A DNA stretch of 64,000 bases from contig NC_061800.1 of assembly GCF_021462225.1 (NCBI RefSeq), positions 1,240,001 through 1,304,000 of the forward strand, given 5' to 3'. Of this stretch, positions 53,989 through 64,000 are shown piece after piece; the first letter of the stretch is position 1, and every line of letters starts with the position of its first letter. This DNA is from Girardinichthys multiradiatus (taxonomy: Eukaryota; Chordata; Actinopteri; Cyprinodontiformes; Goodeidae). The translations under genes and the position numbers were made by a program. The notes beneath the pieces were generated by a model. The model had not been told where the DNA came from, did no database searches, and saw nothing but the letters and a program-made list of their open reading frames with translations.

Positions 53989-56322
53989 ATGACACGGCCG
54001 CGAGTCACCCTGGAAAATGCCTACTGGAAAGGGGACGAAATCTACACAGAAGTGGGAGAAGAACCCTATCTAGTGGACACCGGGGCTGAGGTATCCATGA
54101 CTCGCAGAGGCCTAAAGACGACAGGATACCTTACGGTCCAATTTGCCAACGGGACCATAGAAGAGATGCCGTATGGAACTTGGCAAGGAATCATTTGGGT
54201 GAAGGGTCCATACAACCTCATCACCGTCACAGACTTGAAAGAACTCAACAAACCATGGGGAAAGCGCAGCTCTCTATCTCAAAGGTTCAGCCAGCTACGG
54301 TCAAGGTTAGTAAAAGTAGGATCGACTCAGAGTGGAACTGGGGCTCAAGAGTGGTACAAAGCAGTAGATGTGCCAGAAGTAACTGAACAGAAGCTGAAAG
54401 AAAGCGACTTCTCCCTGGCTGGGAAAGAGAAGTTGCGTAAGATCATCACCTCAGCTAATGTGGCCCGGTTCAAGAACGACTGTGGAGATTTGGGACCGAA
54501 GTATGTACACCTCATACAAGGGGGAGTGCATCCACCTGTTCGACAGTACCCCCTGAACCCGGGTGCTGTTGAAGAAATGGATAAAATAGTAAAAGAATTG
54601 AGCGCTCTAGGAATCATCAGAGAAGAGCTAAATCCCATCACTAACAGTCCCATTCAAGCAGTAAAGAAACCAGAGTCAGCAGGAGGAGGTTGGAGGCCAG
54701 TAATCAACTTCAAGGCCCTCAATCGAAGAACCATAACAAACCGAGCCAGCCTAATCAATCCCCAAGGAGCATTGAAGACGCTAAGAGTCAAGAAATATAA
54801 ATCCTGCATTGACTTAGCAAATGAATTTTTCTTCCTCAGACTCGCAAAGCAATCACAAGGCAAGAGTTATGTGTGGCATAGGTTACCTCAAGGGTATAGG
54901 AACTCCCCTAATGTGTTCCAGTCAGCTGTGATGGAGGTTTTGGGTGACCTAGGAGCAACAGTGTACATAGATGATGTGTTCATTGCAGACGACACCGAAG
55001 AGGAGCACCTAAAGAGACTGCAAACAGTGGTGGAGAGAATCACAGCAGCAGGTTTGAAGCTGAATCTCAAGAAATGCCAGTTTGGACAGTTTCAGGTTAA
55101 CTACCTAGGGTTCCAAGTGACAACAGATTTGGGACTCTCAGAAGGATATTGAGAAAAGCTGGCACAAATCAAGCCACCTGAATCTGAAAATGATCTACAA
55201 AAGATTTTGGGATTCTGCAATTATGTGAGAGATCATGTTCCTAATTATCAAAGATATGCTAAGCCGTTATATGCCTGCCTAAAGAAGCGAGAAGGAGAAG
55301 AAAAAATGACAAAGAAAAATTGGACATGGACTGCATCAAACCAGAACGACCTGGATAAGTTCAAAAGAGCAATCCAAGAAGCCGTGAGGTTGGAACCGAG
55401 GAACTTGACTGAAAAGTTGGTGGCCGAGATCAGCTGTGAAGATGAGGACTCCATGCTGAAAGTAAGCAATGAAAATGGGGGGTTAGTAACGTTGTGGAGT
55501 TACACTTTGTCATCTGTAGAGAAGAAATTCCCCCAAGAAGAAAAAGAGTTAGCAGCTAGATACTGGAGCACCTTAAAAGACCTAGCACAAGGACAGCAGA
55601 TTAAAGTCATCACCCAGAGCCAAGTCCACAAGTATCTCAGAAAGGGGACAGCGGAAAGCACAAAAGCAACAAATACAAGGTGGGGAAGATGGGAAGACAT
55701 ACTGCTGGACCCCGACCTTGAGATTGGCCCAGCACAACCAGCCGAGAAGAAAACACCCTTAGAGCTGTCTGTGACAGAAAGGCCGCCAGAGTGGGTCCTA
55801 TACACTGATGGTTCGAAGAAAGGACTGGATCAGATGGCCTACTGGGGGTTTATTCTCAAACAGCACGGTCAAGAGAGGTGCCGCCAGAAAGGTAAAACTC
55901 CCGGTAGTGCACAGACGGGAGAAGTGACAGCAGTACTGGAAGGAATGTTAGAGTTGATGAAGAGAAGAATCAAGACAGCAAAGATAATCACAGACAGCCA
56001 CTACTGTGCACAAGCCTTGAACGAAGACTTATCCATCTGGGAGGAGAATGGATTTGAAAGCGCCAAAGAAAAGTTAGTGGCCCATCACGATCTGTGGAAG
56101 AAGATCGCCAAGTTGAGAATGAGCCTGGAACTTGAAGTGGAGCACCAAAAGGCTCATACCCGAGAAGGGGCTCACTGGCGTGGAAATGATGAGGTGGATC
56201 GCTATGTTCAACAGAGAAAAGTTGTCTTTGTTGGGATTGAGAAGTGGGACAGAACGCCCCTAGGATGGGCGGTCCCTGAAGACTACGTGGTGAGGTGGTA
56301 TGGAGTGTGCATGAGGCCTTAG
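53986..56322 (+). pseudogene. Protease, reverse transcriptase and RNase H of the macro-domain element
   Basis: One frame with a single TGA at 55150. Protease active site YLVDTGAEVSMT is at about residue 30. RT has VKKPESAGGGWRPVIN, LPQGYRNSPNVFQ and YIDDVFIADD (catalytic YIDD near 54966), with a thumb FCNYVRDHVPNYQRYAKPL. A connection/tether follows. RNase H then has VLYTDGSKKG (Asp), GEVTAVLEGMLELM (Glu), IITDSHYCAQAL (Asp) and WRGNDEVDRYV (Asp). The frame ends at 56322, where a shift leads into integrase. All catalytic residues of RT and RNase H are present. The TGA and the frameshift are the only lesions I see. Confidence 0.92.
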
Positions 56323-57185
56323 GACATGCAGGCGTGCTGCCTACCCGTAAAGAATTGGAAGAGCAGGACCTCTGGATCCCTATGAAACACATCCACCGTG
56401 TACTACGGGACTATGAAGTATGTGGTTAATAGAACACAGGACGCCGTGGACAGCGGCTGGAAGGTCTGACCATCAAGAGCACCATCCCCTGGGGCTCAGT
56501 GTGCATGGATGTCATGGGCCCCATGGGGATAACAGGGAAGAAAGGTGAGAAATACCTCCTGGTGCTAGTAGACTCAATGTCAGGGTATGTAACTGTAAGA
56601 GCAGCAAGGAGAGCCAACGGCAGCAGTGTCGTTGCCATGCTGGAGCAAGTCTGTAGTTCCCTTGGGGTGCCTAAGGAACTGCGAACAGACAATGGGACTC
56701 ATTTTCGCAACGCACAGGTTGACCACTGGTGCCAGAGACATGGAGTAATGAGAGTGTATTCTCCACCATACACTCCCCAAGCAAATGGAGTGGTGGAACG
56801 CAACATAGGTCTGGTGAAAAACTGGATAGCAAAAAATGCTAATTCTCGTGACTGGAGCACCAAAGCTGTAGAAATAGGGCAAGCACTGAATGACAGACAT
56901 CGAGTCAGTAGGCCCTCCCCTGCTGCAGAACTCAACCAACTACCATTTTCTTCACAAGAATTGAGGCGGAGCTCCAATGAGAAAACAGGGAAGCCAACTC
57001 CTAGGGTGCCATTCCATGAGGGACAACGAGTGTGGGTGAGAGCACGAGATCACCCTGTGTCGACAGCAGTGAAACCCAAGTACGACACCACTGACATTGT
57101 GAAGCAAGTATTAGATCGTAACACAGTGTTGTTACAGAAGAGAGGGATTCCAGGAGTTGAACAGCTCAAACCAATTCTCAGCTAA
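56307..57185 (+). pseudogene. Integrase of the macro-domain element
   Basis: In the frame starting at 56307 the zinc-binding part begins HEALGHAG (His pair) and ends at EVCG followed by two adjacent stops (near 56428), so the second Cys pair is damaged. From 56499 the core is open: CMDVMGPMG (first Asp), RTDNGTHF (second Asp) and PYTPQANGVVERN (Glu). There are 35 residues between the second Asp and the Glu, as in retroviral integrase. The C-terminal part has an RVPFHEGQRVWVRARDHP stretch like the GPY/SH3-type end and stops at 57183-57185. Integrase inserts the DNA copy into chromosomes. Confidence 0.9.
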
Positions 57186-57199
57186 GGATAACCAGAAAC

Positions 57200-57772
57200 C
57201 GGAGAGATGGCCAGTGAACCAAGCACCATGCCACCCTACATCAGACTGGCCACTATATATGGGGTGGTTGCCATTCGAAGAACCACTTCAGGGCTTTGGG
57301 CAGGAAGAGCCTTGAAGAAATTGGAACTTGCTAAAAAAGGATTCCTGTCAACAGAAGATGAAATGCTGTGGTGACGAGAGGTCAAGAACTGTTGCGCAAT
57401 CTGCTCGGGCCCAAGTCAGCTCAAAGTCCGCTGGGAAGGACAAGGACGAGAGAAACCACTACATCATAACACAGGTGGCAATGAGTTAGACAAACTGCCG
57501 TTACCTTTAACTGCCCGTCAAGGTAACAGACATCTTCATTTGTGGGTCATGCCAGTTCATTTCTTAAGTACTGTGATTCCTGTGGAGCCCAGACAAGATC
57601 AGGAAGGCTGATGCAGGTGGTTCAGGCAGAGGGGTGGCAAATAAAGCGATTTTATGACCTACTCAGATCCTTTAAACCGCATCCTGCTGAAGGAAGCCCT
57701 GCACCGTATAGACAAGCCACCCAGGACCAAGACAGTGTGGTATTAATAGCTCGACCATCAGCTCCTGGATAG
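57200..57772 (+). pseudogene. Short ORF region after integrase, unidentified
   Basis: A frame with MASEPSTMPPYIRLATIYGV, then a stop at 57373, then a Cys-containing stretch (KNCCAICSGPSQLKVRWEGQ) continues to about 57600. A shift then reaches a second piece ending at 57770 (VVQAEGWQIKRFYDLLRSF). No signal peptide, membrane anchor or CX6CC is visible, so it does not look like a normal env; it could be an accessory or env leader region cut by truncation of the element. Function unknown. Confidence 0.4.
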
Positions 57773-57985
57773 GGGACCAACAAATCTGCTGACAGCATCA
57801 GTCAGGGAGTCCTGGCCATATGATCCAGCCTCTGGCCAGGTAAGCCAGAAAATATATCTCTGGAATAGTTTATACAAATAAAGTTTATCTCAGGCTATGT
57901 TGTGATATCACCGGTCTGAAGTGTAGTCTTATGATGGTCTTTGCGTAGACGAAATTTAAAGGAACGTTTTGATCCGATTTAATTT

Positions 57986-58399
57986 CTATATTGATATTTT
58001 CTGATAGTGGGCGGGGTTAAACGTCAGAGCAATCATATCACTGAAGTCGCCTTGTACTTTGACGGTCCGCAGTAAAGGTGCAAAAAAGTGTTTGAAAAAC
58101 ACTTCCATCTCTGTCTTGAGTTGAATAACGCTGTTATAGTAGCCAGCTCTGATCCTTTGCATATTGATCTCCACATCACCAACCTTCCTCCATTCAAAGT
58201 AGGCATCATGATCCGGTAAATTATGCCATGTATGAGGATATGAAATCTCGGCTAATGCAACCATCCATTGGCATTCTAAATCAATATGTTGAGCTAAATT
58301 TACACGGAAACTTGAACTGGTATTATTTTTAAACACTTCCATGCTAGCATTAGATGGAAGAGTAACGTAAAAGCCATCATCCTCTAACTGACGGTTCAT
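57986..58399 (-). pseudogene. Polinton conserved small virion-type protein, N-terminal part
   Basis: From the ATG at 58399 the frame reads DDGFYVTLPSNASMEVF, FRVNLAQHIDLECQWMVALA and EISYPHTWHNL, the usual start of a conserved Polinton protein found beside integrase in fish elements (identity from memory). It ends early at 57986. The minus-strand sequence continues with readable but shifted pieces (FVYAKTIIRLHFRPV), so a frameshift truncated it. The exact role is not known to me; a minor virion component is plausible. Confidence 0.7.
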
Positions 58400-58441
58400 G
58401 ATGCTGTGTCAACTGTGAGGTTTAGTGCAAACCTTTTTATA

Positions 58442-59480
58442 CGTTACGAAGTTCATCAAACCTGATCCAACTGTTGAATTTCTCAGGCCAGTTTTTCCAG
58501 CTTACAAAAACCTGTTTGACACCTTTGACTGTACGTCGTTTTAATATGTTTTCCACTTGATACATCTTGTCGTTAAATATTTTTACTTTTTGAAGCTCCT
58601 CTGCGTAAAAGGAACCCTCGATAGGTTCTCAATCGAAATCTTTGAGTTTGTATACAGGAGGAGATCGGGGTATCTGCTCTTCATCCGTAAAACTCAGTTT
58701 GTATTTTTTGTCCAACATTCCACGGACTTTGGATATTCTGACAAGATCCCCTTGTTTAAAAGTTGTCACTGAGTCCTTGCAATATCTGTTGGACTTAACT
58801 TCATACAGATTCTGAAACACTTGAAAGGCACTCTGTGAGGTCACTTCAATAGGGCTCATTTTAATGCTGGAGTAGTAGCTGTGGTTGTAGCTTCTGGCTA
58901 GGTTTTGCAGGACATCGACATACCACCGGGTGTTGTTAGCTGTAAAATATCTCCACATCCTTGTTTTTAATGTGCGGTTAAATCTCTCGACCACTGAAGC
59001 TTTTGCTTCACTCGCTGTCGCGAAATGTTCAATACCGTGTTTCTCCATTAAAACCTTAAATTTCTTGTTAAAAAATTCTTTACCGGCATCAGTCTGAAGT
59101 TTTTTGGGGATCTGACTTTCTTTAAAAACTGATTCAAATGCCTTTACCACCTCAGCGGCTGTTTTCCTCTTCAAAACTCGTACATACGCCCTTTTTGAAA
59201 AGATGTCAATGATGGTTAATAAATAATTATAACCATAATTTTCCTTGGCCAGAACTTGCATGTCACAGAGATCAGCCTGGAACTGTCTCAATGGTCTGGT
59301 GACAAAAATTTTGTTTCTCGGGAACTTTATTCTTGCAGGTTTATGTAGAGTATAGGTATCTTCTCCTGATAAAATATCTTAAATTTTTTCAACCGCAACC
59401 TTCTTTCCCGTTTCATCTTGCATAACCCTCCTCAACCTATCTACACCCCAAAACTTAATATACTTTCTTCATCAACCGTC
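58442..59480 (-). pseudogene. Polinton integrase with chromodomain
   Basis: The minus strand begins with a zinc-domain-type segment GVDRLRRVMQDETGKK (about 59440). After a stop near 59380 it continues through the rve core: FQADLCDMQVL (first Asp), LQTDAGKEFFN (second Asp) and ASVVERFNRTLK (Glu). A GDLVRISKVRGMLDKKY segment comes after the core. After one TGA near 58628 it continues as SFYAEELQKVKIFNDKM and YQVENILKRRTVKGVKQVF, then FVSWKNWPEKFNSWI, a chromodomain. Retroviral-type integrase inserts Polinton DNA, and the chromodomain may target chromatin. Two nonsense changes, otherwise open. Confidence 0.88.
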
Positions 59481-59800
59481 TTCCTACCATCTCTGCCTTA
59501 TGCTCACTCTGACGATTACTTGTTAAATAATGAGAAAAAAACACACCGGAGGGTAGATTTATCTCTTTTTTTATTTTTTTATTTAATAGTAAAAAGAAAA
59601 AAAAAATCAGATAAAATGCAGATTAATGCAGATGAATTCAAACACTACAAGCTTTTTAAACAACACTTTCGGGAAAGGTTAATATGTTCCCACTTTAATT
59701 GTATTTAATAGTAAAAAAGAAAAAAAAAAAGAAGAAAAATCATATAATGCAAATTAATTAAAGTACTGGAATACTAAAAATGATACAACAAGTCATCAAA
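59481..59800. other. AT-rich spacer in the Polinton
   Basis: Poly-A/T runs and no protein-like frame. Confidence 0.4.
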
Positions 59801-59809
59801 CATGTGAGA

Positions 59810-60520
59810 TCAGTTTGTCAGTCCGTAGCACTCTGAAACAGAGTTAAGTTGTTTGAGGTGTTTCTCTTTGGCCATGCAATCATAAACGTGTGCTATTGCA
59901 ATGTGGATGCCTTGTACCGATTTCAGTTCATATAAAACCGTCTCTGCAATCGTTTTCACTCTGAAGTCATCCGCTTGTATGCGTCGAAGTATCAGAAGAT
60001 TCTGAATAGCAGGAATGAGTTTGGGGGTTACGAGTCGTCGCACGATGCGTTGAAGGTTGACTTGGTAATAATCCTCCCCCAATACCTCCAAGCATTGGTG
60101 CTGACGCTGGCTCGGGTGGTTCGTTATGCACCCATAGCAGGTTTCTCTGAGATAGTTCAAAGAGGTTATGTTGAATAAATGAAGTATTGCTGTTTTCACT
60201 GTATTGATGAGGGTGGTTGAGAACCAACTGTCAATTTCGTCCCCCTGGTTACTCTCATCCTCCGCTGAAGGCTGAGGGTCCTGCATCGGTTCCAGGGTTT
60301 GTGTAGGGGCTTCGGTAGAGGGTGAGTAGCTGGTAGCTACCTCATCCTCCACGACCACCTTCTTGTCTACAGGCAGGACATTTGTGTCTACAGACTCAGC
60401 CATGAATAGCGGCGATGGTGAGTAGAGGTCTGGAGAAGGCGGTTGATACATTTTCATGTTGTATCCTGTAGGTGATGCAGGACTGAAGTGGGTCTCTGAG
60501 AATGAGGACATTGAGGTGGA
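59810..60520 (-). CDS. Polinton-associated ORF, unidentified
   Basis: The likely start is the Met near 60510 (MSSFSETHFSPASPTGYNMK) rather than the upstream one. A Ser/Pro-rich N-terminal 110 residues is followed by an acidic linker. A compact C-terminal half has CYGCITNHPSQRQHQCLEVL, with Cys and His placed as in a metal site. Helix-like segments RIVRRLVTPKLIPAIQNLLI and VYDCMAKEKHLKQLNSVSEC follow. The frame is open to the stop at 59810. I do not recognise the family. It lies upstream of integrase on the same strand, and its intact frame contrasts with the broken neighbours. Confidence 0.6.
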   Translation of the reverse strand, partial: STSMSSFSETHFSPASPTGYNMKMYQPPSPDLYSPSPLFMAESVDTNVLPVDKKVVVEDEVATSYSPSTEAPTQTLEPMQDPQPSAEDESNQGDEIDSWFSTTLINTVKTAILHLFNITSLNYLRETCYGCITNHPSQRQHQCLEVLGEDYYQVNLQRIVRRLVTPKLIPAIQNLLILRRIQADDFRVKTIAETVLYELKSVQGIHIAIAHVYDCMAKEKHLKQLNSVSECYGLTN

Positions 60521-60549
60521 TGGTTTGGGAGCAAAGCGGTTGGATCTCT

Positions 60550-61109
60550 GACCCGAAATAATTAAAACAGTACTCAGAAATATTCTCTCCTCAAACAATA
60601 CTCACGAGAGGGTACTTTTATTCTTCAAAAAGCGCACAGTGTCATATTAATCACAAATTCCAGAAGTCACCCTGGCCTCCAGTCTGTGCAGGGTGGTTTT
60701 TATACAGATACAAAGCATTGGTGTGTATTTGGGCCTTCTTAACCAATTGAAATCATTCTTCTCCTTTACATAACATTCCTTGGCACATTCACACTGTTAT
60801 CTCTACTTTTTCTGAGAATACACTCCGGCCCAACATCTGGAAAACATCAGATTGGCGTACGTGACAACACTCTCATGACTTTATTAAGATTGCCAGGTCT
60901 GTTGACCTGGCAGTGTTCACCAGTTTTCCTGGTTGCCTGCAATAACAAGTTCATTTGTCTTTCCTCTCGCCAAGAACTTTCCTCTAATGTAATCTGTTTC
61001 CCAGCTTGCATGTCTCCACTCAGAGTGAACTTATCACAGAGTTCATTTTATTATGGTAAAGACAATAATAACACTTTTGTCTAATTAAACAGAGCTTTAC
61101 GCTTCCACA
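60550..61109 (-). repeat. ERV-type LTR (560 bp)
   Basis: On the minus strand it starts TGTGGAAGCGTAAAG and ends TTTCGGGTCA. It has a TATAAAAACC box (complement near 60700) and an AATAAAAG signal (complement near 60617). A purine tract TTAGGGGGAATA abuts its start, so it is the 3' LTR of an element extending to the right. A matching 5' LTR is not in the window. Confidence 0.7.
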
Positions 61110-62843
61110 TATTCCCCCTAATTAGGTTTTAAGCTAATTAACAGCTGAGAGAGGTCTTATATTCATATTGTAAATATCCTGTGATTATATGTGATGTAGT
61201 CAAGTGATTAAACGAATAAAAATGTGAACGATTATAAAAGAAATTGAAGATACTCTATGTACAATATTAAGCAACCCTAAATGATTGTTCTTGTTTAGGT
61301 CTGAAATTTCGGATTCAACTAATTAATTAAGATCCTATTTAGAGCTTCTATGCGCACATTATTTTAACTGTGTTTGACTATGCTAAACTAAACCTATTCA
61401 CTAATTAGACCAAATCCGGCTACTCTGTAGCTTTTCCCAAAAGTCTCCTTCAGGAACACATCTAATCAACTCACCCATGGAAAACATCCATGTCAGTCAA
61501 ACTCCCAAGCTTACGTATCGATGAAGGGGACGTTCAGGTCGGCTTAGGTCACACCAGTCGAAAAACCCACCCGTCCTAAAAGGCGGGGAAAAACGTCTGG
61601 AGGCCTCAGAGAAATCCCATTCTCGTCCAATCTGAACAAGAGATCTCTGTTTTTAATCTAATGTGTCATTATCATCTATTTTACGGACGTTTCATGCCAA
61701 TCAGGTCCTGGTTCATCATTCCTATTCACCATAATATTTGTAACAGAAAACATTGACCATGTTGAACCTCTGGAGCTGAATATCACTTGAATGGATGCTC
61801 CCATTCTATCAGAGTGCATAAACAGCCTGAATCAATTCAGAACATTAAAACGACATAAAGACAAACTTAAAGTTATTACAGAAAATAGAAAAACATCAGT
61901 AAAATTCTCAGCAGCAACACAGTGTAGTTCAGTCTCTGTCCTTGGTCTTCCTGGAACTTTCTTTAGTCTCTGCGATTGGTCTTTTCGACTTTATTGTTCT
62001 GCCATCGCATTTATCCTGGTTCAGGGTCCCACAAAGTCTTCATGTGTCCATCGGTCTCTGAGTCCAACGCCCAAAAAGGTTACTTGTACTGCCAGTCTCT
62101 GGATTGGTGTCATTCTGAGAAGACAGAGAATACTGACCAGTATCCTGCTAACCCATGACATTAAAGTACCACATGTCTAATTAAACATCCTTTCTTGATG
62201 TCTCCACAGTCCGATTACTGTTTTTGTCCTTTTAACTCCTCCACATATTCTCCTCTAAACCATACAAAGCTCTATAAAATCACCGAATATGAAACCAACT
62301 AATGTACTTGGTATTAAAACTTAAGTTGTGCAAAAAGGAGATTGTTGTAACTTCAGGGTTAACCCAGGCCAAAATAACAACCAAACAGATCTGCCTTTAA
62401 TGGATAAACCTGACCTGATAAAGGAAATTGAAACCAAAGACATTCATCTTACCTTCCTAAATTAACAGAAACAGGAGAAAACGTTGTACAACAAAAATGG
62501 CAGTCAAATCCTTACTAATCTCCTCTTAATTATTACATCATACATGTTATCCAAGCATTAGACGTCAGGGAACCTGTTCAGATCATAGTTGTAACAGAAG
62601 TATCGCATGTAAATTGGGTGTTGTTGCATCGGTAGCATCACCTTTTCTGTATTTCCTTAGTGTCCTTTTTCTGTATTTCCTCAACGTCCTCCGTTGTCAT
62701 GGTCCAATGCGATGATGACGTTAAAAGGGGTGTGATAACTTTCACAGTAGTGTTCATACTCCAGCCCCGAGTACATAGGAATCATTTTCCATTCTGAAAA
62801 CAAAATAATTATGAGCAGAAATGAAATTTTGAAACCAAATTTA
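61110..62843 (-). other. Unassigned stretch, possibly internal 3' region of the ERV with the 60.55-kb LTR
   Basis: No certain gene. Minus-strand pieces with protein-like wording occur (for example MWYFNVMG and QDTGQYSLSSQNDTNPETGS near 62080-62170), but stops are frequent. An env remnant is one option. Most of the plus-strand frames look accidental. Confidence 0.3.
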
Positions 62844-63237
62844 ATCAGAATCAGAATCAGAATCAGAAAAGCTTTATTGCCAAGTACGTTTTTGGACATA
62901 CAAGGAATTTGTTTTGGCGTAGTCGGTGCAATACAGTACAAATTAAACAGTACAAACATATCTACAATATAATATAAATATAAGTGCACAGTTTTAAGTG
63001 AGTGAGAGTAAATATAGAGCAGTATAAGATGCAAGAGCAGTACAACAGTGCAGGTGATCATTGTGCAAGTAAAGCAGTGCAAGTAAGCAGGAGTCCAAGC
63101 TGAGCGTTAATGTAACGCATAGAGTTACAGGTTACAGGTGTCCTGTCAGCAAAAAAAGGGGGGGTGTGGGGGAAAGGGGGAATGTCAGGGTGGTTTCCGG
63201 GCTTTGTTAACCAGGCTGGTGGCAGATGGGAAAAAAC
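62844..63237 (-). mobile_element. L2-type LINE 3' end, strongly truncated
   Basis: It contains the same tail (AATAAAGC then TTCTGA units) and the last coding stretch (FFPSATSLVNKARKPP) as the copies at 28.7 and 46.4 kb. It breaks off at 63237 just inside the coding end. Confidence 0.9.
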
Positions 63238-64000
63238 AAGTTAAACTTCTAGAGTAAAATTGTGCTGCAGCAAATATAAAATACATAAAGTTCTTAAGAA
63301 AATAAAATAAATGGTCAAACCATTTTCCATTCAGTAATAACTTTCTTCTAAAAGCTCTCTGAATGACAACCCAGGTCCAGCCTCCAGCCTCAACAAAGGG
63401 TAACATTCTGTAGGTCAATTTGGTTCCCTCTCATCACCTGTAAAAGGCTATTGATAGAGAGATCTGAACTGCTCCTTTTAGCAGTCATAATCAATTATAT
63501 TTGCTCAGGGTTTTCATGCAAAAGATAGAAACAGAAGTTAGCACGGATAGTTCAAGCAATCACCTTTTCCCCTGGAAGCATGAAGTGCCATTCTACCTCA
63601 CCCTATCAGCATAGAAATTGTTCTAAACTATGTATTTCTCAGACATTATTCTGAAAAGAGAGATTGACATTGCTAACTACTGTGTTTTTGTACAGTAAGT
63701 AAAAAAGTTAAACAGTCTTCAATTTTATCCTGTGCCTAAAAATAGTATGTTTGGTGCGCATTTATTATCATTCGGAAATTAGTTATTTTATAAAACCGTG
63801 TGTGTCCTCACCTCATGTATTATTTTATTTTTAAATCGATCTCATAAACTTTTGACTTAACCCCCCTTTGATCAGAGAGATACATCAGAACATTTAGATG
63901 TGTTGTTCAGGCTTCACCAATAAGCTCAGGTTTCCCTCTTATTCGACTGAAGACATGAGCCTTGTCACTTATGTACTTCAAATGGTCCTCTTACTCACAG
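63238..64000. other. Non-coding stretch, no recognised gene
   Basis: AT-rich. No gene or repeat end was recognised. Confidence 0.35.

Larger units (their letters stand above)
50172..57785 (+). mobile_element. Retrovirus-like element with macro-domain gag, 3' truncated
   Basis: From the primer site the order is gag N-terminal part, macro domain, capsid/nucleocapsid part, protease, RT, RNase H, DD35E integrase and a short ORF. No env with signal peptide or membrane anchor and no 3' LTR are visible before the Polinton fragment begins near 57.85 kb. Pol organisation with RNase H followed by integrase and a tRNA-Lys site is retrovirus-like. The lineage is not recognised: spumavirus-like or another early retrovirus branch are options. 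Confidence 0.75.
57845..60549 (-). mobile_element. Polinton/Maverick fragment (integrase, virion-type protein, one unknown ORF)
   Basis: Three genes on the minus strand in the order unknown ORF, integrase, virion-type protein, with AT-rich spacers. Polinton DNA polymerase, ATPase and major capsid genes are not in the window, so this is a fragment. It abuts the retroelement at its left side and an LTR at its right side. Confidence 0.8.

Noticed and set aside
61791..62180. 129-codon plus-strand frame as a gene
   Set aside because: Composition is unlike a protein and the minus strand shows more natural wording; no homologue recognised.
1..64000. CRISPR array, operons, bacterial-type promoters
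   Set aside because: No spaced direct repeats or bacterial gene organisation; the content is vertebrate transposable elements.

Overview
The window looks like a block of teleost fish genome made almost entirely of transposable elements. The organism is inferred from content: three near-identical copies of a 1610-bp Tc1/mariner element typical of fish, L2-type LINEs ending in ATTCTG repeats, class-I (gamma/epsilon-like) endogenous retroviruses (ERVs), long-terminal-repeat (LTR) solo copies and a Polinton/Maverick fragment. I see no intact host gene. Host material is limited to a decayed PRC1-like pseudogene (about 17.89-18.24 kb, minus), some unidentified protein-like segments (18.59-19.55 kb, minus) and two promoter-like stretches (20.1 and 21.9 kb).

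Layout. 0-3.4 kb: ERV remnant ending in an LTR. 3.39-4.95 kb: decayed Tc1-like transposon. 6.45-16.2 kb: an old LINE (minus) split by later insertions. A complete but defective provirus (ERV1, 6670-13428, minus) has 500-bp LTRs differing at 3 sites and a GTTTT target duplication. A solo LTR (13778-15947, GGCAG duplication) itself carries a Tc1 copy. 17.9-24 kb: host-like fragments and a solo LTR (22438-23212, CTAAG duplication). 25.36-28.33 kb: ERV4 (minus) with 3' LTR, a fairly complete env and integrase remnants. 28.69-29.6 kb: truncated L2. 30.8-33.6 kb: ERV3 with LTR, a tRNA-Tyr primer site and a gag whose 3' half is inverted. 35.07-44.57 kb: ERV2 (plus), a relative of ERV1, with a Tc1 in its leader and another at its env end. 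The second Tc1 (44571-48006) contains an L2 insertion.

The most unusual part is 48.0-57.8 kb: a retrovirus-like element with an exact 18-nt tRNA-Lys primer-binding site. It has a very long gag region containing a macro-domain-like (ADP-ribose-binding type) segment and no zinc knuckle. A TAATG stop/start overlap lies between gag and pol. Pol runs protease, reverse transcriptase, RNase H and a DD35E integrase. No env is recognisable and no 3' LTR is seen. It is inactivated by a few stops and frameshifts. 57.85-60.5 kb holds a Polinton fragment (minus) with a chromodomain integrase, a virion-type protein and a third ORF. An ERV-type LTR (60550-61109, minus), unassigned sequence and another L2 3' end follow.

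How they relate: ERV1 and ERV2 share the same deletion of the integrase core, so this family seems to have spread while lacking integrase activity and was probably mobilised in trans. The nested insertions give a relative order of events. All reading was by eye; family names and identities should be confirmed by homology search.
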